This document shows, piece by piece, positions 43,307 to 56,310 of a stretch of DNA of 64,000 nucleotides. The translations under genes and the position numbers were made by a program. Location of the stretch: positions 1 to 64,000 of the forward strand of contig CALAMO010000010.1 of assembly GCA_937925855.1 (NCBI GenBank). Reading direction: 5' to 3'. Positions within the stretch are counted from its first letter, which is position 1. Each line of letters opens with the position of its first letter. A model generated the notes under the pieces. That model had not been told where the DNA came from. It saw nothing but the letters and a program-made list of their open reading frames with translations, and searched no databases. This DNA is from an uncultured Thiotrichaceae bacterium. GTDB taxonomy: Bacteria > Pseudomonadota > Gammaproteobacteria > Thiotrichales > Thiotrichaceae.

Positions 43307-43525
43307 TTAGTCGGCCATTGCCTTTTTCAGCAGCTCAATCCCCCGCTCTGCTTTACCATATCCGCGCTCTGCCCGTATCCGAAACCGCACCTCTGCATCA
43401 AAATCCGCAAGTAGTGAGGTAGTGGCATCATTAAGTAACTGATTGATGCTGACACCACGCTGTTCAGCAAGGTTTTTTAATCGTTGATGTTTGTCGTCGG
43501 GTAGACGTAATGTAATTGCGCTCAT
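43307..43525 (-). CDS. Ribbon-helix-helix antitoxin-like protein
   Basis: The 72-residue product starts MSAITLRLPDDKHQRLKNLA; the strand ITLRLP and helices match the CopG/Arc/HicB-like RHH fold, followed by INQLLNDATTSLLADFD. It lies 1 nt downstream of the stop codon of a PIN-domain toxin fragment, so it is the antitoxin of a toxin-first pair. The toxin is truncated, which leaves this as an orphan antitoxin that could still bind its promoter. Confidence 0.8.
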   Translation of the reverse strand: MSAITLRLPDDKHQRLKNLAEQRGVSINQLLNDATTSLLADFDAEVRFRIRAERGYGKAERGIELLKKAMAD

Positions 43526-43526
43526 A

Positions 43527-43745
43527 TCAATGTTTCTCCAACAGAGTGTGTGGCGTGCAAATCTCAATTTCCGGAAATTTTAGCTCAGCCTGTCTGAAGT
43601 CCTTCAAATTATAGGTGACGACATAACGTGCATTTCCGGCAACAGCCAATTCGATCAGGTGATTGTCGCCTTCGTCTTTTAGATTAGGTCGCCATGTGTA
43701 GTAAATCCGCGTCCATTCACAATGGTTCAGCGGGTGTCTTCGTTT
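43527..43745 (-). pseudogene. 5'-truncated PIN-family toxin gene (COG1569 type)
   Basis: The minus-strand frame ending in TGA at 43529-43527 reads WTRIYYTWRPNLKDEGDNHL, then IELAVAGNARYVVTYNLKDF, and ends near TPHTLLEKH. This is the C-terminal half of the 'putative toxin-antitoxin system toxin component, PIN family', including the acidic DEGDN segment. The N-terminal half with the first catalytic aspartate is missing: upstream sequence in frame has no family similarity and no start codon in a sensible place. Confidence 0.75.
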
Positions 43746-43961
43746 AACACTTTGACCTTGGAGGGTTCTGCTCCCGCTGTTCCCTCTCCGTCAAATCCTC
43801 GATCGTGCGGCAGGCGGCCAGGCTGGTCGCCAAGATGCCACTTGCCATAATGACAAGTGCTTAACCTGCTGCCTCACTAAGAATTTCCGGTAACAGGCGC
43901 TCGTAGCGTGTCAGGCCTTGTGGTAGACCAGAACAAAAAATTTTCAAAAGAGTGTGTTTGA
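43746..43961. other. Scrambled spacer between toxin-antitoxin genes
   Basis: The bases between the PIN remnant and the intact vapBC hold two minor minus-strand frames. One ends GLTRYERLLPEILSEAAG and stops at 43861. The other has 34 codons (43744-43848) and reads MASGILATSLAACRTIEDL, with a lipobox-like LAAC. Neither has a convincing family or a good ribosome site. They look like debris of further genes. Confidence 0.35.
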
Positions 43962-44372
43962 TTAACTCACCCAGTTTGCAAACTTCAAGTCAGGCACCTT
44001 AGAAAAATGACGGGTATTATTGGTAATCAGCACAGCGCCACAGCTCATCGCATGTGCAGCAATCATTGTATCATTCGGCCCAATGGGCGTGCCTTGGTCT
44101 AAAAGATAGGTCTGGGTATCAGCAAATTGATCAGCCGCTGCCTTATCCCAGGGATAAACGGCATGCAAACATTCATATAAATCATTTATTGAAATTAATA
44201 ATTTCGCTGTGTTTTGCGCACGTTTTGCGCCTAACATGAGTTCAGCATAGGTGATGGATGAAATAATAATTTCATGTCCTTGTTGCGTTGCGTCATCCAT
44301 TTTAGTGAGTACAGATAGTGGGCGCTTTTTGATCAGGTAACTGCATGTATCTGTATCAAGCATGTGCAACAT
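43962..44372 (-). CDS. vapC: VapC-type PIN-domain toxin
   Basis: The 136-residue PIN ribonuclease has MLDTDTCSYLIKKRP (first aspartate), SSITYAELMLGAKRA and IGPNDTMIAAHAMS, plus the C-terminal ITNNTRHFSKVPDLKFANW. All active-site acids are present. Its ATG overlaps the antitoxin stop (TAATG). It is only a distant relative of the VapC at 7035, so the two systems entered separately. Confidence 0.93.
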   Translation of the reverse strand: MLHMLDTDTCSYLIKKRPLSVLTKMDDATQQGHEIIISSITYAELMLGAKRAQNTAKLLISINDLYECLHAVYPWDKAAADQFADTQTYLLDQGTPIGPNDTMIAAHAMSCGAVLITNNTRHFSKVPDLKFANWVS

Positions 44373-44605
44373 TAAAATTTCACCCGCTCAGTCTCCAATA
44401 GCTCAGGGCGAGACGCCATGAAATCATCAGCAGCAATGTCTGATTCTGCCAGTGATAACCAACTCTTCCGCTTTGGAGTGATGAGTACGGAGTTCCCTTG
44501 TCGGCAGACAGTGACTTCATCCGTCCCGACAAATTGGAAAGGTTTGGGGATACGTACCGCCTGACTCTGACCATTTTTAAAAAGTTTAACTGTCATTGCG
44601 TCCAT
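44372..44605 (-). CDS. vapB: VapB-type antitoxin
   Basis: The 77-residue AbrB-fold antitoxin contains MTVKLFKNGQSQAVRIPKPF and VTVCRQGNSVLITPKRKSW. The outer ATG at 44605 has GGAGC 8 nt upstream; an ATG three codons in is the alternative. It is the first gene of the pair with vapC. Confidence 0.92.
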   Translation of the reverse strand: MDAMTVKLFKNGQSQAVRIPKPFQFVGTDEVTVCRQGNSVLITPKRKSWLSLAESDIAADDFMASRPELLETERVKF

Positions 44606-44696
44606 GAGATTTTGCTCCGATTATCAGGATAGTTTTAGTATATACATAGCCTATACATATCTCAATATTCGGTTGTTTTCAGTCCGTACAGAAAAA

Positions 44697-45239
44697 CTAC
44701 CCCCTGGCCTCCTGCAACACCTCCCAGGCCACCTCGACCTCGCCACCATCCCCGGCGACATACGCCGAATCGCCGGTAATCGTCACCGATAAATCCATCG
44801 TCCGCGCCGCTAATTTCCCCAAAGCCTCGACGCTCTCCCACGGCAGCCGGTAAAACGAGGCATTCAAGCGGCTGAATTTATTCTCGCCCTGTGACCACCA
44901 AACATCTGATTTGCTGTTAAAGCTGTAGACCCGCACGGCTTTGGCGCGGTTGGTCGCTTTTTTCACCCGCTCCGGCGTTGGCTCGCCCAGGTCAATCCAC
45001 AGCGTGGTTTGCTCATCTATAGTGCGCACCCACAGCGCCGGTTCCTCGACGTCCTCCAGACCCTTGGTCAGCTCCATGCCTTCCTGCGCATTAATGCAGT
45101 AGGCCAGAATACGCACCATCATCCGTTCCAGCGTTTCCGAGGGGTGCTGTGCAATCGTCAGGTTGAGTGCCGCATAATAATGGCGCTCTAAATCAGACAG
45201 CGAGATTCGTGCTTTATAAATCGTCGGCTTAAGCGCCAT
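44697..45239 (-). CDS. yaeQ: YaeQ family protein
   Basis: The 180-residue product starts MALKPTIYKARISLSDLERH and contains the LWIDLGEP and GENKFSRLNASFYRLPWE blocks of the YaeQ family. Its structure is PD-(D/E)XK nuclease-like; function is not firmly known. Its ATG overlaps the stop of the upstream MFS gene (TAATG), so it is co-translated with the transporter. Confidence 0.94.
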   Translation of the reverse strand: MALKPTIYKARISLSDLERHYYAALNLTIAQHPSETLERMMVRILAYCINAQEGMELTKGLEDVEEPALWVRTIDEQTTLWIDLGEPTPERVKKATNRAKAVRVYSFNSKSDVWWSQGENKFSRLNASFYRLPWESVEALGKLAARTMDLSVTITGDSAYVAGDGGEVEVAWEVLQEARG

Positions 45240-46447
45240 TATTGTTGTTCCTCGGTACGTTCTGTCAGTCGCATGGTAAAATAAGCTAATAAGCCAAACA
45301 CTAAAAACCCCGTGACCAGTGGGAGGACGGTGCCGTTATATAACAATCCGACGGATGTCCCTAGTGGAATGGAGATAAAGGTCGAGAGCGAGCCAATGAT
45401 AGATGCGCCCATCCCGGCGTGCGTGTCTAAGGGTTCCATCGCCAGCGCATTGAGATTGCCAAACAGGATGCCAATCCCCAAAAAGGTAATCGCAGCATAG
45501 AGCAGAAAAGACCACAGCGGCGGTTTGCCCTGATAAAACAGGGTATAGGCGAGGTAAAGCAGCGCCATGCTGCTGACCAGAATAATCGACAGCGTCACCA
45601 GTTTTTTCATGCCGTGTTTGAGTACCAGTTTGGCATTAAGGTAACCGGCCAGACCCAGCACCAGCGACAACAGTGCAAAGTACAGTGGAAACTGCGCCCC
45701 CAATGCATATTGCTGCTGTAGGATTTGCTGTGACGAATTGAGGTAACCCAGGAAGGCGGCGAAGACGAAACCGGTCATAATAGTATAACCGAGGGTCTGG
45801 CGATGACTCATAACGCTGCGGATGGCCTGAATTTGATCACGCCACGTCAGGTGGGTGCGTTTATCCGGTGGCAGTGTTTCCGGCATGCGCAGGCCGAACC
45901 AGAGCACTACCGCCATCGCCAGGATGAGAAAAGACGCAAAAATCGCCCGCCAGCCTGCCAGCCACATTACACCCTGTCCTAAAGCCGGAGCCAGCATTGG
46001 CACCATAATAAAAATCAGCTGGGTCAGCGACATAATGCGCGCCATTTCGCGCCCGCGATAACAGTCGCGTACTAATGCCATGGTGATAATGCGCGGTGAG
46101 GCCGCGCCCAGCCCCTGTAATAAGCGCCCGGCGAGCATGGTATTAAAGTCGGTGGCGAACATCGACAGTAAACAGCCCGTGCTGAACAGCCCTAAGCCTG
46201 CATATATGAGTGGCTTGCGCCCCATGCTATCGGAGAGCGGGCCAATGAGTAGCTGGCCGAGGGCAAGGCCAAGAAACAGCACGGACAAAATGAGCTGCGG
46301 CTGATTGTCGTCACTCACCCCCAGTTCGCGCCCAATATCCGGCAGCGCAGGCAGCATGCCATCAATGGATAAGGCGGTAATGGAAGAGAGCAGGGCGACC
46401 AGAACAACAAATTCAGTCAGGCCGGGTAGTTTCAGCGGTTTGGGCAT
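45239..46447 (-). CDS. Bcr/CflA-type MFS multidrug efflux transporter
   Basis: The 402-residue, 12-helix protein has the DHA1/Bcr signatures SIDGMLPALPDIGRELG, LGLALGQLLIGPLSDSMGRKP (motif A) and LLQGLGAASPRIITMALVRD. Bcr/CflA proteins export drugs such as bicyclomycin, and some export amino acids or dipeptides. It lies 26 bp downstream of miaB and overlaps yaeQ, giving a miaB-MFS-yaeQ unit. Confidence 0.92.
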   Translation of the reverse strand: MPKPLKLPGLTEFVVLVALLSSITALSIDGMLPALPDIGRELGVSDDNQPQLILSVLFLGLALGQLLIGPLSDSMGRKPLIYAGLGLFSTGCLLSMFATDFNTMLAGRLLQGLGAASPRIITMALVRDCYRGREMARIMSLTQLIFIMVPMLAPALGQGVMWLAGWRAIFASFLILAMAVVLWFGLRMPETLPPDKRTHLTWRDQIQAIRSVMSHRQTLGYTIMTGFVFAAFLGYLNSSQQILQQQYALGAQFPLYFALLSLVLGLAGYLNAKLVLKHGMKKLVTLSIILVSSMALLYLAYTLFYQGKPPLWSFLLYAAITFLGIGILFGNLNALAMEPLDTHAGMGASIIGSLSTFISIPLGTSVGLLYNGTVLPLVTGFLVFGLLAYFTMRLTERTEEQQ

Positions 46448-46473
46448 GTGGGGGGGAGGGGGAGGAATGCTGC

Positions 46474-47838
46474 CTAAACCGGCAGCATGTCCAGCGTGAC
46501 CTCATCACTTTCCACGGCGAGCAAGCGCCCACGCAAAGAATTAGGCAGCGCCTCCGTGATCTCAAGATCGACAAATTTACCGATTAGATGCTGATCACCA
46601 TCAAAATTCACCACCCGGTTATTCTCGGTACGCCCCGCCATTTGCTTCGGGTCTTTCTTTGAGGGGCGCTCGACTAATACCCGCTGCGTGCTGCCGATCA
46701 TACCCTGGCTGATTTCACTTGCCATTTCCAGAATGCGGCTTTGCAGGCGTTTCAGGCGTGCTTTTTTGGTCGCCATATCGGTATCATCCGCCATGCTGGC
46801 TGCGGGTGTGCCGGGGCGGGCGCTGTAGATAAAACTGAAGCTGTGATCAAAGTAAATGTCTTCGATTAACTTCATCGTGTCTTCGAAATCCTTATCCGTC
46901 TCGCCGGGGAAGCCAATAATAAAGTCGGAAGACATACTAATGTCCGGACGAATCTGGCGCAGCTTACGAATTTTGGATTTATATTCGACTGCCATATGAT
47001 TGCGCTTCATCGCAGCTAACACGCGATCCGAACCGCTTTGCACCGGCAGATGCAGGTGATTGACTAATTCCGGCACATTGGCGTAAGCCTGAATCAGGCT
47101 GTCATTAAATTCATTGGGGTGTGAGGTGGTGTAACGGATGCGGTCGATGCCCTCGACGGCGGCGACATATTGAATCAGCACCGCCAGATCAGCAATCTCA
47201 CCGTCGTGCATTTCACCGCGATAGCCATTCACATTCTGACCCAACAGATTCACTTCGCGCACGCCCTGTTCCGCCAGCTGTACCACTTCAGCAATCACGT
47301 CATCAAATGGGCGCGAGATTTCTTCACCACGGGTATAGGGCACCACGCAGAAGGTGCAATACTTGCTACAGCCTTCCATAATCGACACAAAGGCGGTCGG
47401 GCCATCGGCACGCGGTTCGGGCAGATTATCGAATTTCTCAATTTCCGGGAAGCTGATGTCCACGATGGGGATGTGTTTTGCGCGCACCTCGCCAATCATC
47501 TCGGGCAGGCGGTGCAGCGTCTGCGGGCCAAAGACCACATCCACCAGCGGCGCCCGTTCGCGCAGGGCTTCACCTTCCTGGCTAGCCACGCAGCCACCGA
47601 CGCCAATAATCAGGTCGGGATTCTTTTCTTTCAGCGGTCGCCAGCGCCCAATCTGCGAAAACACTTTTTCCTGTGCCTTCTCGCGAATGGAACAGGTGTT
47701 AAGCAATAACACATCCGCTTCTTCCGCATTATCGGTTAGCTCCATGCCATCTTTATCGTTGAGTACGTCGAGCATTTTGGCCGAATCGTATTCATTCATC
47801 TGGCATCCATGTGTTTGGATGAAAATCTTGCCTGCCAT
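46474..47838 (-). CDS. miaB: tRNA-2-methylthio-N6-dimethylallyladenosine synthase
   Basis: The 454-residue radical SAM methylthiotransferase converts i6A37 to ms2i6A37 in tRNA. It has the N-terminal UPF0004 domain ([15 protein letters not shown]-like start), the radical SAM cluster [19 protein letters not shown], and a C-terminal TRAM domain ending [16 protein letters not shown]. Length and all cluster cysteines are normal. Confidence 0.97.
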   Translation of the reverse strand: MAGKIFIQTHGCQMNEYDSAKMLDVLNDKDGMELTDNAEEADVLLLNTCSIREKAQEKVFSQIGRWRPLKEKNPDLIIGVGGCVASQEGEALRERAPLVDVVFGPQTLHRLPEMIGEVRAKHIPIVDISFPEIEKFDNLPEPRADGPTAFVSIMEGCSKYCTFCVVPYTRGEEISRPFDDVIAEVVQLAEQGVREVNLLGQNVNGYRGEMHDGEIADLAVLIQYVAAVEGIDRIRYTTSHPNEFNDSLIQAYANVPELVNHLHLPVQSGSDRVLAAMKRNHMAVEYKSKIRKLRQIRPDISMSSDFIIGFPGETDKDFEDTMKLIEDIYFDHSFSFIYSARPGTPAASMADDTDMATKKARLKRLQSRILEMASEISQGMIGSTQRVLVERPSKKDPKQMAGRTENNRVVNFDGDQHLIGKFVDLEITEALPNSLRGRLLAVESDEVTLDMLPV

Positions 47839-48184
47839 AGCGCGGAAAACCTTAGTTTACATTTGTGAATAATGAACATGAAAGTCTGCCCAAGGAACAA
47901 GCAGGGCGCAAACGCCTGTAACCAAGTACTGTTGCGGAGCGCTTACGCAGTAACGCTCCATGAGCGGCAGCGAGTTTACGCCGGTTAACGGGTGATTGCT
48001 GTCTAATTATTCCGTTTCAGCAGTCAGGTGAACTTTCATGGTAACGGAGCATTATCGCTGCCCCGCCAGTAACAGACAAGTACGGATTGTTATTCTGGGT
48101 GTGCGCTGAAAAAATTCTGCCCGGAATGATGAAAATTTAGCTACACTTCTTGGCACTATAATTTCCTGTTCTGATGAGGCTAGA
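47839..48184. other. Divergent intergenic region, 346 bp
   Basis: This spacer between miaB (minus) and the SH3 protein gene (plus) contains a small hairpin GGAGCG/CGCTCC (47936-47959). A TATAAT at 48157-48162, about 20 bp before the SH3 gene, would be its -10 box; no good -35 is seen. No RNA gene was recognised. Confidence 0.4.
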
Positions 48185-48847
48185 ATGCAAAAAATAAGGG
48201 TGTGGGTCATGTTGGTATTGGGTTTGCTGTTGAGCAGCGGGGTACAGGCTGAGGTGAAAGAGGAGGAAAATCTGTATGTTTATAAGGTTAAGCACGTCGC
48301 CCCGGACGATGAGTTAAACCTGCGGGCGGTACCCGGCGTTGATGGCGATATATTGGTAACCATCCCGCACAATGGTAAAGGGATTGTAGGCACCGGTAAA
48401 AGCCGTCAGCTTGGGCGCACGGTGTGGGCAGAGGTGCACTGGGCCGGTAAGTTAGGCTGGGTCAATGCCTATTATTTGCTCGAAGAAGTGCACACCACTA
48501 ATTACAATCCGGGGCAAGAGAAACGCGAAGAAACCTTGGTCCAAATGCAGTGCGCGGGCACTGAGCCATTTTGGACGATTGAAGTGAGTGAAAAAAAGAT
48601 CGCCGTTAAGGTCGCGGATGCGGAAGAATATGAGGTGGCGGTCGATTTTCGCAAGCAGTCCGAAAATAATACCAGTATCGCCGTTGTGGCCGGGCGTAGA
48701 GGCAATGCCCTGACCTCCGCCTTTTTACAGAAGGTTGAAATCTGTAGTGATGGCATGTCTGATAAGAATTACCCGTATTCCATCACCGCGATGCTGAACG
48801 GGCGGCGTGTGGTTTCGGGCTGTTGTTCTGTAGTGGGTGCAGAATAG
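48185..48847 (+). CDS. Secreted SH3-domain protein with C-terminal COG3650-like domain
   Basis: The 220-residue product has a signal peptide (MQKIRVWVMLVLGLLLSSGVQA) and a bacterial SH3 domain at about 30-100 (DDELNLRAVPGVDGDIL, GWVNAYYL). Its C-terminal domain starts CAGTEPFWTIEV, a motif of the COG3650 membrane/periplasmic family. Paired cysteines (C121, and CSDG plus CC near the end) suggest disulfides. The SH3 part is clearly related to that of 57510-58172. It presumably binds the cell wall or a surface partner; role unknown. Confidence 0.8.
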   Translation: MQKIRVWVMLVLGLLLSSGVQAEVKEEENLYVYKVKHVAPDDELNLRAVPGVDGDILVTIPHNGKGIVGTGKSRQLGRTVWAEVHWAGKLGWVNAYYLLEEVHTTNYNPGQEKREETLVQMQCAGTEPFWTIEVSEKKIAVKVADAEEYEVAVDFRKQSENNTSIAVVAGRRGNALTSAFLQKVEICSDGMSDKNYPYSITAMLNGRRVVSGCCSVVGAE

Positions 48848-48854
48848 CGTTTAA

Positions 48855-52758
<3,904 letters not shown>

Positions 52759-52902
52759 TTTAAAGCTGATTTAAACACGCCTATCAATACGGACTAACGC
52801 TGTCTGACTTGGCGGTATCGGGTGTTCTGATGTTACACTGCGGATGGAAAACTATTGCGCTAAGGAAGGCGCGCCCACACTGGATTTGGCTAAACTGCTG
52901 CG

Positions 52903-53253
52903 ATGAAAATTAAAACCACCCCTGTTTTGTTTGTACTGCTCAGCTTATTGGCAGTACTGCTGTTTGTGCGCTTGTGGGTGGGCGCGGGCAGCCTGCCGGA
53001 AATCTGGGAGCTGGAAGCCCAGATTGAGCGCCAAACTGAGCAGAATACCGAGCAAACTGAACGGAATAAAGCGCTGGCGACCGATGTTTCCGGCCTGAGT
53101 GAAAGTGGCCGCAAGGCGATTGAAGATCATGCGCGCAATGAGCTGGGCATGGTCAAAAAAAATGAAACCTTCTATCAAATCATTTTGCGGGACGATGCGT
53201 CAGCAACGGTGCCGGTGATTACCCATGAGCCAGCGGCCAAACAGCCTGAATAA
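52903..53253 (+). CDS. ftsB: Cell division protein FtsB
   Basis: The 116-residue product has one N-terminal membrane helix (VLFVLLSLLAVLLFVRLWV), then a periplasmic coiled coil (ELEAQIERQTEQNTEQTERN) and a conserved AIEDHARNELGMVKKNETFY block. FtsB joins FtsL and FtsQ in the divisome. The C-terminal tail is longer than in E. coli and overlaps ispD by 29 bp. Confidence 0.94.
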   Translation: MKIKTTPVLFVLLSLLAVLLFVRLWVGAGSLPEIWELEAQIERQTEQNTEQTERNKALATDVSGLSESGRKAIEDHARNELGMVKKNETFYQIILRDDASATVPVITHEPAAKQPE

Positions 53254-53980
53254 GCCGGTTTGGGTCGTCATTCCGGCGGCGGGCATCGGTCAACGCATGC
53301 GGGCGGATCGACCGAAACAATACCTCGAAATCCATCATAAAACCGTGTTAGAACACACGTTGGACTGCTTTCTTGGCCATGCACAGATTGCTGGAATTGT
53401 GGTGGCGGTGAGTCCTACGGATCGCTGGTGGCCTGCATTAGCGCTGCGCCTGCGCGGCCAGCCGGTGTATAGCGTCCGTGGCGGTCAGGAGCGTGCCGAT
53501 TCGGTGCTGAGCGCGCTGGATTATTTACGGCAGCGCTTGGGAGCCGCCGCGCAGGAAGCGGTGGTGCTGGTACATGATGCAGCCCGCCCTTGTCTGTCAG
53601 CGCATGATCTGGAGTTAGTGCTCGCCGCCGTGGCCTCAGATGCCGGCAGCGGCGCTTTATTGGCGCTCCCGGTGCGGGATACGATGAAGCGTGCTCAGCC
53701 GGACAGCGCGGTAGCCCGGGTTGCACACACCGCAGCGCGTGCCGGTCTGTGGCATGCGCTCACGCCACAAATGGCGGCGCTGCCGGTCTTGCATCAGGCC
53801 CTGTCGCACGCCTTGGCAATGGGCGTACCGGTTACGGACGAGGCGTCTGCGCTGGAATACCACGGTCTGGCTCCGCGTCTGTTAGAAGGGGAGGCGTCTA
53901 ATATCAAAATTACCCGTCCCACTGATTTAAAGCTGGCTGAGTTTTTTCTCCAGCAGCACCTAGCTGAGGAGGCAGTCTGA
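53225..53980 (+). CDS. ispD: 2-C-methyl-D-erythritol 4-phosphate cytidylyltransferase
   Basis: The 251-residue enzyme of the MEP isoprenoid pathway has the CTP-binding loop [30 protein letters not shown] and [11 protein letters not shown]. It overlaps ftsB at the start and ispF at the stop (TGATG), so the three are co-translated. Confidence 0.96.
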   Translation: MSQRPNSLNKPVWVVIPAAGIGQRMRADRPKQYLEIHHKTVLEHTLDCFLGHAQIAGIVVAVSPTDRWWPALALRLRGQPVYSVRGGQERADSVLSALDYLRQRLGAAAQEAVVLVHDAARPCLSAHDLELVLAAVASDAGSGALLALPVRDTMKRAQPDSAVARVAHTAARAGLWHALTPQMAALPVLHQALSHALAMGVPVTDEASALEYHGLAPRLLEGEASNIKITRPTDLKLAEFFLQQHLAEEAV

Positions 53981-54447
53981 TGCGGATTGGGCACGGTTTC
54001 GATGTGCATGCGTTTACCCAAGGCGACCATATTAGGTTGGGCGGCGTTAAGATTGCCCATAGCCATGCGTTTGCGGCGCATTCTGATGGTGATGTGCTGC
54101 TGCATGCGGTGTGCGATGCGGTGTTAGGCGCGCTCGCGCTAGGCGATATTGGGCAGCATTTTCCAGATACTGCCGCCGAATTTGCCGGTATCGATAGCCG
54201 AGAATTGCTGCGTCGGGTTTGGCAGCTAGCGGTGGAAAAAGGCTATCAGTTGGGTAATCTGGATTGCACGGTGATTGCACAGGCACCCAAATTAGCGCCG
54301 CATATTCAGGCTATGCGGGCTGAGATTGCGGCTGTGCTGGCCTGCACGCTGGAACAGGTTAATGTGAAAGCGACGACGACTGAACAATTGGGTTACACCG
54401 GGCGTCAAGAGGGCGTGGCGGCGCATGCGGTGGTTATGTTGTGTTAG
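53980..54447 (+). CDS. ispF: 2-C-methyl-D-erythritol 2,4-cyclodiphosphate synthase
   Basis: The 155-residue zinc enzyme follows ispD in the MEP pathway. Landmarks are [12 protein letters not shown] (metal ligands), [18 protein letters not shown], and [17 protein letters not shown] at the substrate loop. Start codon overlaps the ispD stop. Confidence 0.97.
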   Translation: MRIGHGFDVHAFTQGDHIRLGGVKIAHSHAFAAHSDGDVLLHAVCDAVLGALALGDIGQHFPDTAAEFAGIDSRELLRRVWQLAVEKGYQLGNLDCTVIAQAPKLAPHIQAMRAEIAAVLACTLEQVNVKATTTEQLGYTGRQEGVAAHAVVMLC

Positions 54448-54467
54448 TTAGCGCTTGCGGGTGAGCA

Positions 54468-55367
54468 TTAGGTTTGCACTGGACGGGCGATAGTCCGCGG
54501 AATTTTTGCGCTGTCCCACTGCGTAATCGCCCAATCCCAAAACTCACGCGGTTCAGTCCAGGCAGTCGCTTCGGGCGTAGCGTGCCCCAGAAACCTAAGC
54601 GCCGCACACAGATTAGTTAGCGCATCTGCCGTTGTTAGCGCCGTGGCGTGGGTTTGCTTGCTGAGCTTTTGGCCTTGGGCATTATTAGCCATCGGGATGT
54701 GCAGATACTCCGGCTGCCGGTAGCCTAGCACCTGTTGGAGGTAGAGCTGGCGTGGGGTGTTATCTAGCAGGTCGGCACCGCGCACGACGTGACTGATCTG
54801 CTGCCATTCATCATCCACCACGACGGCGAGCTGATAAGCAAATACCTTATCGGAGCGAAGAATAATAAAGTCCCCCAGTGCCTCAGCCAGATTCTGGCGA
54901 TAAAAACCCTGGGTTCGGTCGGTGAATCCTATGTCCTGCGCAGTGACTTTGAGGCGAATCGCATGCCGTTGCTCATCGGTTGGCGTGCTGACGTTGTGCC
55001 GACAATAGCCGGGATAAAGACGCCCAAATGGCCCAGGTGCCACTGCAGCTATTAACTGTTTACGGGTGCACGTACAGGGATAACTCAGCTGCTGCTGGGC
55101 GAGCTGCTGGAGCGCGGCCTGGTAAGCGGGTAGGCGTGTAGTTTGATAAACAATCTCACCATCCCACTCAAAGCCATAGGCGCTTAAAATATGAATAATA
55201 TGGTCTGCTGCACCGGGGCGTTCACGGAATTTATCCAGGTCTTCGATGCGCAGTAGCCAGCGACCGTGTTGACTGCGTGCATCAAGGTAGCTAGCCATCG
55301 CGGCTAGCAGTGAGCCAAAATGCAGTGGCCCGGTGGGTGAAGGTGCAAAACGGCCAGTGTAGATCAT
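54468..55367 (-). CDS. gluQ: Glutamyl-Q tRNA(Asp) synthetase
   Basis: The 299-residue protein is a truncated glutamyl-tRNA synthetase lacking the anticodon domain. It has FAPSPTGPLHFGS (HIGH region), zinc ligands in YPCTCTRKQL and YPGYCRH, and KLSKQ in place of KMSKS. It attaches glutamate to queuosine in tRNA-Asp. It follows dksA on the same strand, the classic gammaproteobacterial pairing. Confidence 0.96.
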   Translation of the reverse strand: MIYTGRFAPSPTGPLHFGSLLAAMASYLDARSQHGRWLLRIEDLDKFRERPGAADHIIHILSAYGFEWDGEIVYQTTRLPAYQAALQQLAQQQLSYPCTCTRKQLIAAVAPGPFGRLYPGYCRHNVSTPTDEQRHAIRLKVTAQDIGFTDRTQGFYRQNLAEALGDFIILRSDKVFAYQLAVVVDDEWQQISHVVRGADLLDNTPRQLYLQQVLGYRQPEYLHIPMANNAQGQKLSKQTHATALTTADALTNLCAALRFLGHATPEATAWTEPREFWDWAITQWDSAKIPRTIARPVQT

Positions 55368-55482
55368 GAGCGGTGGCTGGATCTATCGCTTGCTTAACAG
55401 AAGAGCTAGACTAAGGCCATGCGCAGTTTCAGTAGCGTGCATGGCCGTCCTTACCTTCAGGCTATTGCTAACGCAGCGAAGC

Positions 55483-55938
55483 CTAAGAAGCGATTTGTTT
55501 TTCCTTGATTTCCTGGGTGGTCTTACAGTCGATGCACATTTCCGCCGTTGGGCGTACTTCTAGGCGCTGGAGGCCAATTTCAATGCCACAGGCATCACAA
55601 AAGCCGTAGTCATCGTCATCCACACGGGCAATCGTTTTGTCTATTTTCCTGATGAGTTTACGTTCGCGGTCACGAGTGCGCAGTTCGAGCGCAAACTCTT
55701 CTTCCTGAGTAGCGCGATCAGCAGGATCGGAGAAGTTGCTGGCTTCTTCCTTCATATGGTCTACGGTGCGATCCACTTCTTCCATGAGTGATTTTTTCCA
55801 TTCAGCCAGAATGTGGCGAAAATGCGCGAGCTGTTGCTCGTTCATGTACTCTTCACCGCTCTGGGGGATATATGGTTCTATTCCGTCAACAGGTAACGCA
55901 GCTTTCCTTGCTAAATAGGTCACATTGTCGGTTGCCAT
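55483..55938 (-). CDS. dksA: RNA polymerase-binding transcription factor DksA
   Basis: The 151-residue product has the DksA coiled coil with DPADRATQEEEFALELRTRD at the tip (DxxDxA) and a four-cysteine zinc finger (CDACG, CIDCK). It works with ppGpp in the stringent response. ATG 55938 has GGAG 7 nt upstream. About 115 bp separate it from gluQ, with a small GGCCATGC/GCATGGCC hairpin at 55415-55446. Confidence 0.97.
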   Translation of the reverse strand: MATDNVTYLARKAALPVDGIEPYIPQSGEEYMNEQQLAHFRHILAEWKKSLMEEVDRTVDHMKEEASNFSDPADRATQEEEFALELRTRDRERKLIRKIDKTIARVDDDDYGFCDACGIEIGLQRLEVRPTAEMCIDCKTTQEIKEKQIAS

Positions 55939-56310
55939 TTTGTTCTCCAAAAAGATTCAAAGAATCAATAATTTGTATAAATAAAAGTAAAAAATACGCC
56001 CTGCTCCAGTATTATGGAGTCTCTGAAGGCGCGGCATTATAGCCTAAATAAAATAATTTCGCATAACTAAATTACACGACGGCAAAGTAAGGTGTGTTTA
56101 CAGCGTTATTGGCGCGCTATTATCGCGCTACTGTCTGTAAGAATAGGCCGTATTAGCGCAGTAAACATGGCGATGTAAGCCTGCATAACTATTGTCTAAG
56201 CGTCTGGCCCCTGTCGTGTATGGGCACTGGATCCTGTCGTGTCTGCCGGAGTTTTGTGAGCAATTTCTTATTAGTTTAGTTTTTCTTAGGATAGTTTCAT
56301 TAAAAATTGC
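55939..56310. other. dksA upstream region, 372 bp
   Basis: This AT-rich spacer must carry the dksA promoter. It holds an inverted repeat TGTTTACAGCG (56095-56105) and CGCAGTAAACA (56157-56167), complementary at 10 of 11 positions around 51 nt. A small GCGCG/CGCGC hairpin lies inside. No gene was recognised. Confidence 0.45.

Noticed and set aside
47839-48184. Possible tRNA or small RNA in the miaB upstream gap
   Set aside because: No cloverleaf, TTCGA-type loop or terminator was found; only a 6-bp hairpin and a -10-like box are visible.
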